DNA from: Stromatinia cepivora
Taxonomy: Eukaryota > Ascomycota > Leotiomycetes > Helotiales > Sclerotiniaceae
DNA length: 64,000 nucleotides
Direction: 5' to 3'
NCBI GenBank assembly: GCA_014898415.1
Contig: RCTD01000003.1
Coordinates: forward strand, 1,302,001 to 1,366,000
The notes under the pieces are model-generated. The model saw only the letters and a list, made by a program, of their open reading frames with translations. It searched no databases and was not told the DNA's origin. Of the stretch, positions 15,026 through 27,767 are shown piece after piece. The position numbers and the translations under genes are program-made. How positions within the stretch are numbered: position 1 is the stretch's first letter; each line of letters begins with the position of its first letter.

Positions 15026-15218
15026 TGTGAGAATCACAGCAAAGAATCGGTTAATATTCGAATAACAATAGGTTTGGGTTTAGAATCAAAAACTTTTCAT
15101 TACTTTCTTTCTAATGGTATTGAAGAATTCCCTTCTATATAGATGAAAACTCTTCAAATTAATATACAATTCGGCCTGCTTTTGATTAGCCCTAATTTCG
15201 TAGTTGAAGTTTGTAACA
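15026..15218 (-). repeat. LTR (left copy) of the 3.6-kb element
   Basis: This 193-bp repeat is paired with 18465-18657. The first 80 bases are nearly identical to the partner; the inner half shows extra C-to-T and G-to-A changes. Confidence 0.85.
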
Positions 15219-15309
15219 GAATCTTTCTTTCCGAAGTTTTCGTCCTCGAAAGCTTTTGAAATAAAACCATTTAAATTGAAATATCCAATCAAAATCAATA
15301 TCATTCGAT

Positions 15310-15590
15310 ATTATATTGTATACCTTTTCATGAAACTATCGTAGATCCATATATTATATAATATACCTTTTCGTAGAATTATCGATATTGTATTGTATGC
15401 CTTTTCGTAGAACTATCGATATTGTATTGTATGCCTTTTTGTAGAATCATTATATTGTATTATATATCTTTTCGTAAAACTATCGTAGATCCATCGATAT
15501 TGTATTGTATACTTTTTTCGTAAAATCGTCGATAATATATGGTATGCCTTTTTATAGAATCATTATAGATCCATCGAAATCCTTTCAATT
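15310..15590. repeat. Degenerate tandem repeat
   Basis: The words TATTGTATTGTATGCCTTTTCGTAGAA and CTATCGTAGATCCATCGATA-like blocks recur about six times at 35-50 bp spacing, with substitutions. It is internal to the non-coding LTR element. Confidence 0.6.
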
Positions 15591-15902
15591 CTTCTAATTC
15601 CTCCATTCCTAACTTTATAATAATCAGCGAAACTGAAATTCCAATAAAGAACTTTATATAATAATTAAATCTATAATAATTCCTTTAATAATGAAATTAT
15701 AATGTTTATATTTTCATTTTATGAAATTCAGTATTTTCATTTCTTTAAAAACTCTTCAATATTATTTAAAAATCCTTGTATATATATTTATTTTCGATTT
15801 ATTTTCAATTCGATTTCGATACGATTTCGGTATGATTTCGATACGATTTTGATAGGCATACTTTCGATTCGGATTCGTTATATTTTCGATTCGGATTCGG
15901 TA

Positions 15903-17281
15903 CAGTAACCGTGCACTTATATTACCCCAAAACCTTAAAAACGCGTAAATTTCGCGACTTGAATTTCAACTCTCTTTATTATTTATTCATCAATAGCACC
16001 ACAATGTATTCCCAGAACCTTGAATATTGAAAGGGAGCTAGCTTTTAAACATCTTACTCCATATTTACATGGCAAAATTATTGGCAAAACTTCTAATAGC
16101 TCTAATCCTTATCGTATCATAATTAACCTCAATCTCGAAACACAAATCGTTCGTTATACTCTACAACAAAATACATTATGCAATAAAGGAATGAATCTAT
16201 TTTATATTCCTTGAACTAAATTTTATACAAAAAGAAAAGAATATATACTAATTCGATATATTCGATTACATCCAAAATCAATCTATATATAAACAAAAAC
16301 AGTTATAAGTTTTAAATGTAGTATCTCTATTATTAAGAAGATTTTGAAGGTTTATAGAATTATCAATTGGAAATATAAAAAACGGCCGGAACTTATTCAG
16401 GTATATACGTTCAAGCAATTTGTATAATGCTTAGCACATAGGAGATTGATAGTGGAAGAATGGGAATTAATTATATAAAACGATAAATGCTCTGTAGAGT
16501 GGGGGCGGGGTAAAAAAGGAGAATGATATTTCCGTATTCCTGCTCAGAAATGGGAACCTAGAATGGTTCAAATATATGATATAAATAAGAATATAAAGGT
16601 TATGATTTGGAAAAGCTTTTGGGATCTTGAAAAGAGCAATCTATATATAATAAATAGAGATTTTGAAAGTAAGAAATATAGATATAATATCAATTCATAT
16701 CTCAAGATCTTCGATACTAAAGTAAGCCCTGCTTTTGAAAGATTGAGTCCAGGGTATAAATTTATACAGGATAATGCTTTTATTTATTGTACCCATAAAA
16801 TACAGGATTAGTTTCAAAAGAAAGGAATTCCAATATTGAAGAATTGACCTCCTTATTCTCTTGATCTCAATCCTATTGAATATATTTGATGGATTTTAAA
16901 AATGAAATTATATAAGATATTTCCTAACATTGCAATCGATAAAAGCGAATCGGAATATACTAAATAGAGATTAAAAAATTGTTTACAAATAGTTTGGAAT
17001 ACATTAGATTAAGAATTATTCGATAAATTAAAAGTGAGTATGTTTGATAGAATTGAGACCTGTATTATAGCAAAAGATTGGTATACAAAATATTGATTAA
17101 TTGTGGAGCGATAAAGATTTGAATTTTTTTTGGGGAATAGTATAGATATAGAACTTCAATATATTCAAATTTTAGATTATAATAATTAATGGTTGATTTT
17201 ATAATTAAGTTGAAAGGTAGATGTTGAATATATAAAAAAACTGAAATTAGGTTGTGGGGTAATATAAGTTGACTAGTACTG
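15903..17281 (+). mobile_element. Tc1/mariner DNA transposon relic
   Basis: Inverted ends of about 35 bp (left CAGTAACCGTGCACTTATAT; right end the reverse complement of CAGTACTAGTCAACTTATAT, both followed by TACCCC) are flanked by TA on each side (15901-15902 and 17282-17283). The transposase is on the plus strand: an N-terminal piece near 16,020-16,214, a core at 16563-16811 with QDNA (second catalytic Asp), and then DLNPIE near 16,870 (catalytic Glu). I count 35 codons between that Asp and Glu, two of them stops. The insertion splits a TTCGATTTGG-type minisatellite. The transposase is dead. Confidence 0.85.
16563..16811 (+). pseudogene. Tc1/mariner transposase fragment (DDE core)
   Basis: This 82-residue open stretch ends in QDNAFIYCTHKIQD, followed after a TAG by PPYSLDLNPIE, the conserved last part of the Tc1 catalytic domain. 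The N-terminal helix-turn-helix part upstream is interrupted by several stops. Confidence 0.75.
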
Positions 17282-17302
17282 TATACTTTCGATTTGGATT
17301 CG

Positions 17303-17414
17303 GTATGCTTTCGATTTGGTATGCTTTCGATTTGGTATGCTTTCGATTTGGTATGCTTTCGATTTGGTATGCTTTCGATTTGGTATGCTTTCGATTTGGT
17401 ATGCTTTCGATGCA
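17303..17414. repeat. 16-bp minisatellite, seven units
   Basis: TATGCTTTCGATTTGG is repeated seven times without change. Diverged units continue to the left (TATACTTTCGATTTGGATTCGG). Related words lie on the other side of the Tc1 insertion at 15,780-15,900, so the transposon landed inside the array. The long antisense frame here is only a translation of the repeat. Confidence 0.9.
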
Positions 17415-18179
17415 ATAAATAGGGGATATTAATGCCTCCCTTTTTGGATCGATATCCTCATCGATTTCAATGATCCTGTAGATTCAGTAAATAATAAAAG
17501 GAAGGGGTTTTCAATTTACTTTTTCTTTTGAAATTTAAAATATAAATATATTATATCCATTAATATATCGATTCAAATTTGTATCAAAAAAATGATGATT
17601 CTAATATAAATACTGTTTCGTTTTCAACTAATATATTAGCTTTCCGATATGGATTCAATTGTTTGCAACCAGTTTTCATTAATGATCTTCTAGAATTATA
17701 CAAAGACTAACTTCATTTTTCCTTTTAGAAGAAGTCTAATATTCTATTAAAGAGAAGAAGCTTCAAGTATTCTGTTAGGGTTCTATTTGAAATAGAAATA
17801 TGGTTAATATCGTATATAAATTTATTCATTATATTCTTCAAGGGTAATATCAAAGGCTTTATTATTATCATATATAAATCCGTTTATTGTACTCCTCAAG
17901 GGTAATATCAAAGGCTTCATCATCATTATTTCAACTTCAATATCTTCAACTTTAATATTTTCAACTTTTCCAATAACTTTTATATTCAAATTCTTCAGTT
18001 TTCCGATGGGGTTCTGTAGGTTCTCCATATACTTTCGTTTTTTCGTCCTTTTGTTTAAATGATTTATATAATTTAAGGATTCGTTTTCGAATTTCGTAAA
18101 ATAGAATAAAATTCGGTTTGTATATTATATTTATATCTTTCGAATAAATCTTTTCAATTCCTTTTCTTGTTTTTTTTGA

Positions 18180-18400
18180 TTTTCTTGATTCGAAGGTTTT
18201 TCGTAATATTTTTGTAGATTTTCGACAATATTCCGAAGGGTTTTCGAAGGTTTTTCGATAATATTCCGAAGGGTTTTCGAAGGCTCGTTTCAAGGCCAAA
18301 TTCGTATATGTTTTGAAGGTAATTTTCGAAGGTGAATTTGGAAGGGTTTTCGAAGGTGAATTTCGAAGGGTTTTCGAAGGTTCGAAGGCTTTTATGGATC
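18180..18400. repeat. GGGTTTTCGAAGG low-complexity array
   Basis: The word TTCCGAAGGGTTTTCGAAGG and variants recur about seven times. They produce antisense frames with repeated FENPSE and RKPFGILSK. Nothing suggests a real gene. Confidence 0.7.
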
Positions 18401-18464
18401 AAAAAAAATGAGGTTATTCCCAAAATTAACCGACGAGTTGCTCTCAAGGGTGAATGAAAAGAAT

Positions 18465-18657
18465 TGTGAGAATCACAGCAAAGAATCGGTTAATATTCGA
18501 ATAACAATAGGTTTGGGTTTAGAATCAAAAACTTTTCATTACTTTCTTGCTAATGGTATTGAAGAATTCCCCTCTATATAGATGAAAACTCTTCAAACTA
18601 GCGTACAATTCGGCCCGCTTTCGGCTAGCCCTAGTTTCGTAGTTGAAGTTCGTAACA
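18465..18657 (-). repeat. LTR (right copy) of the 3.6-kb element
   Basis: This 193-bp partner of 15026-15218 keeps CpG words such as GCGTACAATTCGGCCCGC that have decayed in the left copy. Confidence 0.85.
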
Positions 18658-19646
18658 GCATTTATATTTAAAGAGTATAACAATATATTTATATTTCCGA
18701 TTCAATTTGATCGATTATATATATATAATGTTGTATTTTATTCTTAAATAATATAATATAATTCGAATTATTCTATAATCAATAATTATTATAAATTAGT
18801 TTTAGATTTAATATTATCGTTAAGTTTAGTAATAAGATTTATGGATTTTGATATATATATATCTCGATATAAGCTGTAATTGATGTAGGAATATGATTTT
18901 GATTGGTTAAATCGATTTTTTGAGTAAAGGGATTCCTGATTATTATATGAATTGTTATTTCCTGAAGAAGAAGAAGAACTATCGAAGGGTTTTGGGTGAT
19001 TAAATCATTTAGTTAAAGTTTTCTTTTTTTGATTTCGGGATCTTCGAGTTTGTTTGAATAAAAATCCTTGAATTTCGATTGAAAGAATAAAAAGAGTTTT
19101 AAATATTATTATTGATCTAGATATTTATATAAGTATTATTTGAAATTCAGAAAAAGATTGCATTATTATAGAATTCATTATCATTATAATTTTCAATTAT
19201 CGATTCTCCTTTTTCAAATTTATAATTATTATATAAAGATTTTGTAATTATAATAATAATTCGAAAGAAGCAATTGAATTATTAAGAGTATTAATTTTAT
19301 ATATTAGAATCTTCTTTTTATTAATCTTTTTTTTTTCAATAATAATATTATTCAATTCTATATTTATATTTTCTTTGAGGGTTTATTGAAATAATTGAGA
19401 AGAAAAGGATAATTCTTTAGAATAGGTTTTCGAAGGATCGGGATATATAAAAGGAAGAATTTGTTGTATTGTGAAAATGATAGCACATTTCTAAAGGTAT
19501 TTATATTTTCATCGATTAGATCGAAATAGATCTTCTTCCTTTGGATATAATATTTGTAAAAGTTCATTTAAGAAGGTATTATTAAAATGAAGTATTATTT
19601 GGGAGATCATTAGATAACTGAATATTTATAAATAAATTATAAATAA

Positions 19647-19818
19647 TATAATATACAAAAACTGTAATAAAATTGAATAAACAGAATCAATTATATTCCT
19701 TAGAATCTACAATTGAAGAATTATAGCTTGTAAAGAGCAATTAGATATATATACAAATACTTATTTATAAGTTGTAGAATTATGCGTATACATTATTAGA
19801 GTCATCATTTTACTATAT
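19647..19818 (-). repeat. First part of the split Gypsy 5' LTR
   Basis: This segment is homologous to 9246-9421. It ends in TATAT, the target site of the Copia insertion, and the LTR resumes at 28082. Confidence 0.8.
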
Positions 19819-20127
19819 TATCACGGGATAGTATGATTACACAGCACTTTCAGGGATCGTTGAATAGATGGTACACGTGATTGATAAAGTAAAAGAATTG
19901 AATAACTTACCCTTAATTATATAAATCAAAAACTATATATATAAAACAAATAAATGGTTATTTAGCTAATATACATCTTAATTAGATTAGATCTTTATTT
20001 ATTAGTATATCAGGATCACTTTATTAATTGATGGATTGGTAAGGGCTAATAAATCCTTCATTCCAATTGGAAAGTATATACTTTGATCCTTTATAAGATA
20101 TAGGGGATTGCAGGGCTTTCTGTAATA
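19819..20127 (-). repeat. Copia 3' LTR
   Basis: This 309-bp repeat is paired with 27768-28076. It is preceded, on the minus strand, by the polypurine tract CTGGGGGGTG. Confidence 0.88.
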
Positions 20128-20479
20128 CACCCCCCAGATCGGAAAGCGATCTGAAATAAATGGAAAGGTATAGAAAATGGTAATTTATATGATTTGTAAA
20201 TGAATATACAAGACGATTATAAGCAGACATCAATTAAGGATTGGTGTAATATATAAATCTGAAATAATCCTGGTATTTTTAGAATAAAGAAGAATTTGAG
20301 TATATATAAATCGCAAATTTCTTTTGATCTTCGGCTTGTTATTTGCGATATTCTTCAAAATCAAGATTTTGAATAATAAAAAGAAAGTTTTCCATCAGGA
20401 GAATACAAATGATTGATCGATCCTGCGGTGTAACAATTGAGAATGCATATAATTACTAAATTACAGTGTATTGATCGCA

Positions 20480-22132
20480 ATAACAAAATAAAATAAATGA
20501 ATTTTTTAAAGGTATATGGATCCCTTCTTCGTATTTTCGTTTTTGTTTTAATCAAACTCTTATTGATCATTATCATATCTAAGATTTTGGGGTCTAAGAA
20601 GGTTAAACAAGCAAATCTTAATTATACTAGACAAACAATGACTGAGAAGAAAGTTTTGAGAGAATCGAATACAAAAGAAGATTTCAATACTTTTTTGAGG
20701 GATTAATAAATCGAGTAAAAAGAATTAATGAATTTAGTATAAATAACGAATCAAGATATCGATTTTTGGGAGTATAATTTAATTAAATCTGTTTCTAGAA
20801 TAATACATCATCATTTATTTCAGAAACCGTTTTCTTTTATTGAAGGAACTATTGTTTGTTGTGGTCAATTGTTAGTTATAAATTCAAATAGTAATTTGGA
20901 GGTAGATTTCATTTTTGAATTCTATTATATAATTGAAAGGTTTTATTAATCCTATGTTTGTAATTATTGAGGTAAAAATTGCTCGATAAAAGAAAAAAAA
21001 GAAAGAATATTTCTTCATTTAATGACAACGATCCATTCGATTCTTCAATACCAGATTTTTCGGATAATGAATTAAATAAAAAAGAAAAAGAAAAAAGATC
21101 ATTGAAAATTGCTGGCTTTCTAATCAAAATAAGAGATAAAGGGAATCATAGGAAAAGGAACAATCATTTATACATTCGATATATGAAATCGTTGATCACT
21201 GGGAGACATAATTTTTATGATGAATGCTTTGTTGATTCTTCTAAATCGAATAATCGTTGGTATTGGAATTGTAATACTTATTTGTATACTTCTTTGCTAA
21301 CTTTCCTCTATCCTCTAGTAGATTATTACATCACTGTTTATCAGCAAAATTCGAAAATAAATTCTTTATTCATCCCCCATCTTTATAATATACTGATCAT
21401 TAATTATATAATCCAAATAGGGATACAGAATTACAATAAAAATGATATTGAAGATCGAGAAGAAAAGAAAAGTTGTTCTTTCGCTTTTATATCGTCGTTT
21501 TCTCTTTCTTTACTATATTACTTACCGAAATCTTTGAAAGACTGAGCAGAAGAAGTATATTATAATTTCGGAGAATAATAATAAGGATAAGAAAAAAAGA
21601 GTGGTAAAGAAGAAAAGGAGGAAAAAACAGATGGTATATTTAAAGAAAAGGGAAAAAAGGGATAATCTCTTGGCTCTTATAATACCGATAACACCAATAG
21701 TTTCGGTTGTTTTAATTGTTCTTCATTCCTTGATTGTTATGGATAATCTAGAGATTCTTTTATTTAAACTTTAAGTTATTGAGTTTAAAAAAAAACTTAT
21801 CCTTCTTCAAGAACAGGAAAATGAAAAACAAAGAAATGATCGGCCTTAATTGTTCTTTGTTTTCTAATAAATATAAAATATATAAATTAAAGTGTATTAT
21901 GGAAAAGTATAATAATCTAGGATATCAAATAGGACTTATTCTATCTATATCAAAGAGAAGAAATACAAACTCCAAATTGTTATTATTTAAGCTTTATAAT
22001 CGTTGTTATTCAAACTTTATGATCCTGTTATTCATATTTTATAGATTGAAAAGGGATCGGAAGTATTCGAATTTTTGTTTTATAAGGTTCTTAATGAACC
22101 TATCAGTAATCATATCGATGATCGATAGATAG
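20480..22132 (+). other. Plus-strand frames antisense to the Copia element, 3' of pol
   Basis: Between the RNase H end (22039) and the 3' LTR the open frames lie on the opposite strand: 20497-20706, a frame near 20,740-20,945, 20979-21545 (188 residues, the longest open frame in the AT-rich block), and 21779-22132. The first has a hydrophobic segment, and the 188-residue frame starts highly charged and ends hydrophobic. I recognise no family. They could be remnants of an extra antisense gene carried by the element, a captured sequence, or chance openness in AT-rich DNA. Confidence 0.35.
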
Positions 22133-23100
22133 ATTATATAAAAGTTCCTTTTTGAATATTCTTGATATAACCATATATTTTGGATATTGATATAACATAG
22201 TTTCATAATGATCCGTTTATTCTTATCAATCATCAATCTAATTGTTTGCTGATTGTTATAGAAAATCGTTATAAATTCTTTTATTACTAAATCGATCTCT
22301 TTTAAGAAATATAAGATTGCTATAATTTCTTTTGATATATATTCGATTTTGAGAAGTTTTGTTTCGATAATCGAAATGGTTATGATATCTTACTTGAACG
22401 CTTTTTATACAATTAAATCATCGAAAAAGGATATAATATACCCTTAAAATGATTGATAAATATCTGGATCATTTGTAAAAGAAATATTTGAAAAGATAAA
22501 AAGTTGTAGTATTTGATCATCGTTATATTGGATCACGAGATACCTTGTATTCTATAAATATTGTAAACAATGATCAACAGCTTTTATATAATTGTTCGAT
22601 AGGTTGGTCAAATAGTAGCTCAATTGCGAAACAGCGAATGACATATTTGCTCTTATAATGATTGCAGTATATAATACTGAGTTTATTTTCTCTTAATATA
22701 TTTTTATAATATATATAAAAGTTTAACCCTGATTTTTCCGAAATACTATTATCGGGAGCGATATGTTTGCTGTCCTGTTTGTTGCTTTGAATTTCTTAAT
22801 AATCTTCTCAATATATATATTATAAATTAATCACAACTTTTTCTTGAATCGATTATGGAGTATACGTATACCCAAAAACCATTTAGTGTTTTCTAGATTT
22901 TATAATTTATATATAGCTTTGATTTCCTTGATGATCTTTGTAACAACTGATTTGTTTTTCTTATGATAAATAATCTGAACGTTATCTACGAAGAAAAGAA
23001 TCATAATGATGTACTCTGGATTAATATATAAATATAATTCCTTTTTGTATTATATCAATCCTAGTTTCTCAAGTATCCAAATGAAATCCCTAAACTATAT
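22039..23100 (-). pseudogene. Copia reverse transcriptase end and RNase H relic
   Basis: Minus-strand translation near 22,930-23,060 gives LYINPEYIIMILFFVDNVQI. This is the Copia LYVD...YVDDI reverse-transcriptase motif, with the second catalytic Asp changed to Asn. The RNase H end (22236-22039) keeps IDKNKRIIMKL ... IQNIW ... KFEYF, matching the Copia RNase H tail where ADGLTK is now TDRFIK. The piece ends at a stop at 22039. Confidence 0.75.
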
Positions 23101-25189
23101 AACTAAAGAATCTTGTAGATTATACAAAACTCGATTGATTATAATATTTTTGTTTAGGATTTTGTATTTATCAAGTAGATAGTATACAACTAAAGTATTG
23201 AAAGGATTGTATAAAGTATTGATAAAGATGTTGATTATATTATATTATTTTATTTCGAGATTATATTTAGCAATGATTGTTATTACAATTCGGAATGATT
23301 GGCCTGTTAATGTAGTAATGTAAATAATCTTAATAGTATTTTTAATCTGAAGATTTCCTTGTATTACTAAATATAAATAACAATGAATAATTAGATCTTG
23401 ATTATTGTATTTATATATAAATACTTATTGAAGGGGGATTGATTTTGAAGATTCCGATCCAAAATCGATTTCATGCTAAGTTTTCCTAGCCTTAAGGTTA
23501 TTAACTTCAAAATCACAATTTTATTTGAATCAATATCCTATTTAATGATCTTCTAATTGGTAATAAAAACGAGGTAATTTTGGAGTTGTAAATATATGAA
23601 TTCAAGGAAATGGTATTATTTATAATCTATTGATTGTAAATCAGATGAAAGGTAATAATAGTTTTGTTTTAATTCCAATAGTGATTATATTATGAACTAT
23701 TATAAATTGGAAATATTTCTTTATATCATTTATTTCTTGCTAATCAGATTAGAATATAAAATGAAAATTGTTTAAACGGGGTAATCCTATTAAGTTTATT
23801 TTTTAAAATATAATAGTTCCTATATAGGATCCAACGTTGGGATTGCTTTTTTGATGGTATTATTATATACGTAATTGCTTTTGTGTGCGTATTGATTGTT
23901 TTGGGATGCAAAAGCCAGGTGACTTTTAGAAGAAAGGTGATTCCAAGTGATAATTGTATAATTGAAATTTAAACGGATTGATTTGAACCCTAAATATTTC
24001 AATCCTTATAATACAAGTTCTTTTAAGTATCTATTCGAGATTATAAATTTGTGAATTCTTTATAAATCGATCAAATAAATATATAAAATGTGGCAGTCTT
24101 TGTAATAATTGGATTTCTTTTACAGAATATTCTGATTAATTATTCTAGTGTATATGCTTCCTTTTGGAATATTGAGGTTGATTGATTGAAGTGGTTTTTG
24201 GGTTACTTTTGTATACACCGCGAAGAATTTCAATGGTACGATCAGTAGGCTCATACTCTATATTCCTTATATCAATATATTCGATAAGGTCGGGATCCGT
24301 ATTATTATTATGGATATCTTTTTGAGTAATGTTAACATTTTTATTTACGAAATGTGATTATTTTTCAATAAAAGAATCGGCTTTTCCAATTTCTTTAATG
24401 AAAGGATCAATCGATGCTTGTATATTTTCATTATATACCTTATCCTTATTACTTGAAGGATTAAATGGATTGAATAGTTCTAGATCGATTTCTTTATTCC
24501 TATTATCATTTTTCAGATCTGTATTTACCTTTGAAACCAGTTCATTTGTAGGTAGTAGATCTGAAATACACTTGGTAAATGAATTAAAGGCTTTTCGATT
24601 TATGAAAATAGATAGATAAATGAAATCCTTATAATTGTCTTTGTTTTAAATGATTATCCCGTCCAATTCGATATGATTTTGTAGATCAAAAGTTTTAGTA
24701 AATTGTTTAAACTCTTCTATAGTATAAATATCAATTATTTGATTAATAGAATTTATATAATAAATAAATTCCTTATTAAACGTTACATTTCGAATAATAA
24801 TAATTCTATTGAACTTAAATATTTATATACAATAGATTAATATATCTGGGATATAGCCCATTAAATATCCAATATATGCTTGAAAATTGGTTTTATACTA
24901 TTTCCTATTAATTCCAATTTCTCTATTCTTATTCAAAAGGTAAACTCAACATCTATACTTGTAGATTTCATTCAAATTGGAATAAAGATCATTAGATATT
25001 TTCTTTGTGAATAAGGGATTATTTTTGTAAAGATAATCATGAAATTATATATCGAATATCTCATTAAGTGATTTGAAGGATTTAACCTTCAAAGAATTTA
25101 TATTATATAAATAAATAACAACTTACACTACTTCCACCCACAATTTGTCCGATAAACCCACTATAATCTGCATTTTTATTTGTTTTGTA

Positions 25190-26253
25190 ATTATTTCTTA
25201 TTCTACACATTCTGATCCTCTATTAAATTCATATATATAAGATAGGGATAGTTCGAATTCAATGCCTTCTTGTTTGATCCATTTCTCAAATAATATTACT
25301 CCTATAACTCCAATGATAAATATATCATTATCCTACTTGATCATTACGATCGCTAAACTGTATTTATAATGAATCTAGACTATAAAGTTTTGAATGATTG
25401 TAAATACTTTATTGTATATTTTGCAATAAATTGGATATAAAAAGATCTTATTATAATATATTTCTTTGATCAATAAAAGCTATAATATATTGTTATACTC
25501 TTTATCGAAATCAAAAAGATTCTATTGAATTTTATAGAAAGGCTGAGATGGCTGGCGATCATTTGAAGTGCAAGAAATGATTTGCTTTATATGAATACGA
25601 ATACAGTCAGTGCAATTGAAACAAATGATACCTTTTATTTTGATGTTTTATATTGCAAATACTAAATGTTCAAAAGCTTCCTTTCCTAAATGCCCAAAAC
25701 ATTTATACCATATTTCATTTGTATCTTCTTTTGGAAAAGATGGATTATAAGAATAATAAAATGCTTTATTTATTTTTCTATTTATTATTGGATATATTAT
25801 AGAAGGATTGCTTATAAGAATAAATAAAAGAGTATTCGAATAAATAGAAAGCGGTTTGTATTCTAAGAATACAAGATTTTCAGTACAAATGTATTGAGCA
25901 ATTATTATGCTATTTGTATGATCTCCTTTACAAAGAATATAATCATATTTTGAAAACTATAGGCCGGCTTTTTCCAATCGAATCTCCGAAACGATATTGA
26001 TATGAAAACCAGGGATGAGTACTATGTTGTTCAAGATTAGATCATTATTAGGGTAACCTTTTCTTTTGATAATCCCTTTGATAATACGAACCTTGCGTTC
26101 TAGGACTTGGAAACTGGAAATGCTTGTTTCTATAAGATCATTGGAATCGGATGGTCGATATCGATGATCATTCAATAGAAATATATCGTTTACGATATAT
26201 ATAGCACCACAATTATCGAGCAAAATACTATTGAATAGATAATATATTCTCAT
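25190..26253 (-). pseudogene. Copia protease and integrase relic
   Basis: The frame 26253-25957 carries LLDNCGAIYIVNDIFLL, the protease active-site region (normally LDSGA/LDNGA), and ends HINIVSEIRLEKAGL. Downstream on the minus strand (25,740-25,190) come the integrase zinc site (H..GHLGKEAFEH ... CFNCTDC) and traces of the catalytic core (WLLLIKE, KQDNDIFIIG with the Gln read through a stop, NRGSECVE). The order confirms the Copia class. Confidence 0.78.
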
Positions 26254-27767
26254 TATTATAAAGTATACCCCTAATTAATCATATCGAGTATCCAAGATAA
26301 TAGTATTGATTGAAGATCCTAAAGGATCAATAAAATCTTTTATTCATTTCCTTTTAATCCAATTAAGATGAAATTGCTTCTATAAATATAATCTTATTCG
26401 ATCCCTAATTGCTTGTAGTTCATTTTCGCTGAATACCTTTTTAAATAATGGATTGATCCTTCCGGTAAGTGCTAACTTTATAACTTTGCAATTGTATGCA
26501 GTATAGCCATAACCAATTCCATTGTTCTATTCAGATTCGGTTCTGTAAAGATATTCCTAGATTTTTTTAATCCTTTAATTGTTTCTAGAATTGATATTCT
26601 TTTTATTCTTTTTAGATTTTTTATCATTTTGAAAAAAGATAAATGTAGAATATATTCCTTTTTAGTTTTTGGAAAATAGAATCCTGGAAGATTAATCCTT
26701 TAAAAATGTTTCCGAATTGCTTGAATAAGAAATTGAATAATCTGAGCTAATTATTCATTTCGATTTATATGATTATAATATTTGTTTAAGTTGAAAGTAT
26801 CCTGGTATCAATGGTTTATAGAAAAATGTTGATAGCAATTTCATCCTGTACCTTAATGATTTTGTATATAAAAGTTTTGATGTAAACTATAATCCAATCC
26901 CTATACCATTTGATAGAATCGATTCTGCCGAACGAGGTTTGCATTAGAACAGATCGATATTCTTATAGTATTGCGAATTTAACAATAGTTATTATAAATA
27001 CAAGCTTCTTTTTGAATACATTAATGATCATCTTAAATAAAAGAGCTGTAATACCCTGATTGAGAATGGATAACTCTATAAGATATACTTAATCAATTGA
27101 TAATTCAATCCACTTATAAATGTTCCTGAAAGCTTTATAATTCTATATATATTCTTGTTATCGATATCGATACTCCAATTGGAAAAAGACAAGCTCGGAA
27201 GAGATTTCTTAAAAGATAATTGAGAGTAAAGCAATAGATCTATTAGAAATGAATCCCGATATATTATCATTAGAATCTTTTATTTTCATATCTCCATTAA
27301 CATTTTCCCTGGATTGAATCGCTACAAAATATTCCGAGAATTCCTTTTAGTATTGAATTTGTTTCTTTGATTGTATTTGACTTGAAAATCGATAACAGAA
27401 AATAAAACAAATAATTTGATTAAAAGCCAATCAATCTGAATACAGATAAACTTATTTGTTAAATCAAAACTTGAAGTAGATATCGCTAATATAAAAACAA
27501 ACGGATTGTTCTTTGGATTGATTGAATCCTAGATTCTTTGAATTTGATATTTATTTTTCAAGTGTAAATATTATTTCGATTATTGAGTATAGATTGTAAG
27601 AAGAAGATCGTTTTGATCCTTTGTTATATTGAATGAAGATAATTGAATTGATATGAATATTGAATTATAAATAAAATAGAAATAATATTTTAAGAATGAT
27701 TTTTTGAATACTTAGTAATCACTGGATAGGAAGTTGCGTAGATTTTAAAAACTACCGGGTTTATAAT

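Larger units (their letters stand above)
15026..18657 (-). mobile_element. Non-coding LTR element with 193-bp LTRs, carrying a Tc1 insertion
   Basis: Direct repeats 15026-15218 and 18465-18657 (each 193 bp; TGTGAG ... GTAACA) bound the element. The flanking duplication is a perfect GCATT (15021-15025 and 18658-18662). A minus-strand purine tract (GGAAAGAAAGATTC) touches the left LTR, suggesting minus orientation. Without the Tc1 copy the element is about 2.25 kb. The interior contains minisatellites and low-complexity frames but no gag or pol. It lies inside the Gypsy interior. Confidence 0.85.

Noticed and set aside
17065..17415. 116-residue minus-strand frame with repeated KHTKSKAYQIESIPNR
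   Set aside because: It is a translation of the 16-bp minisatellite plus the Tc1 end, not a gene.
17961..18447. Overlapping minus-strand frames with repeated FENPSE and RKPFGILSK
   Set aside because: They are produced by a low-complexity TTTTCGAAGG array inside a non-coding LTR element.
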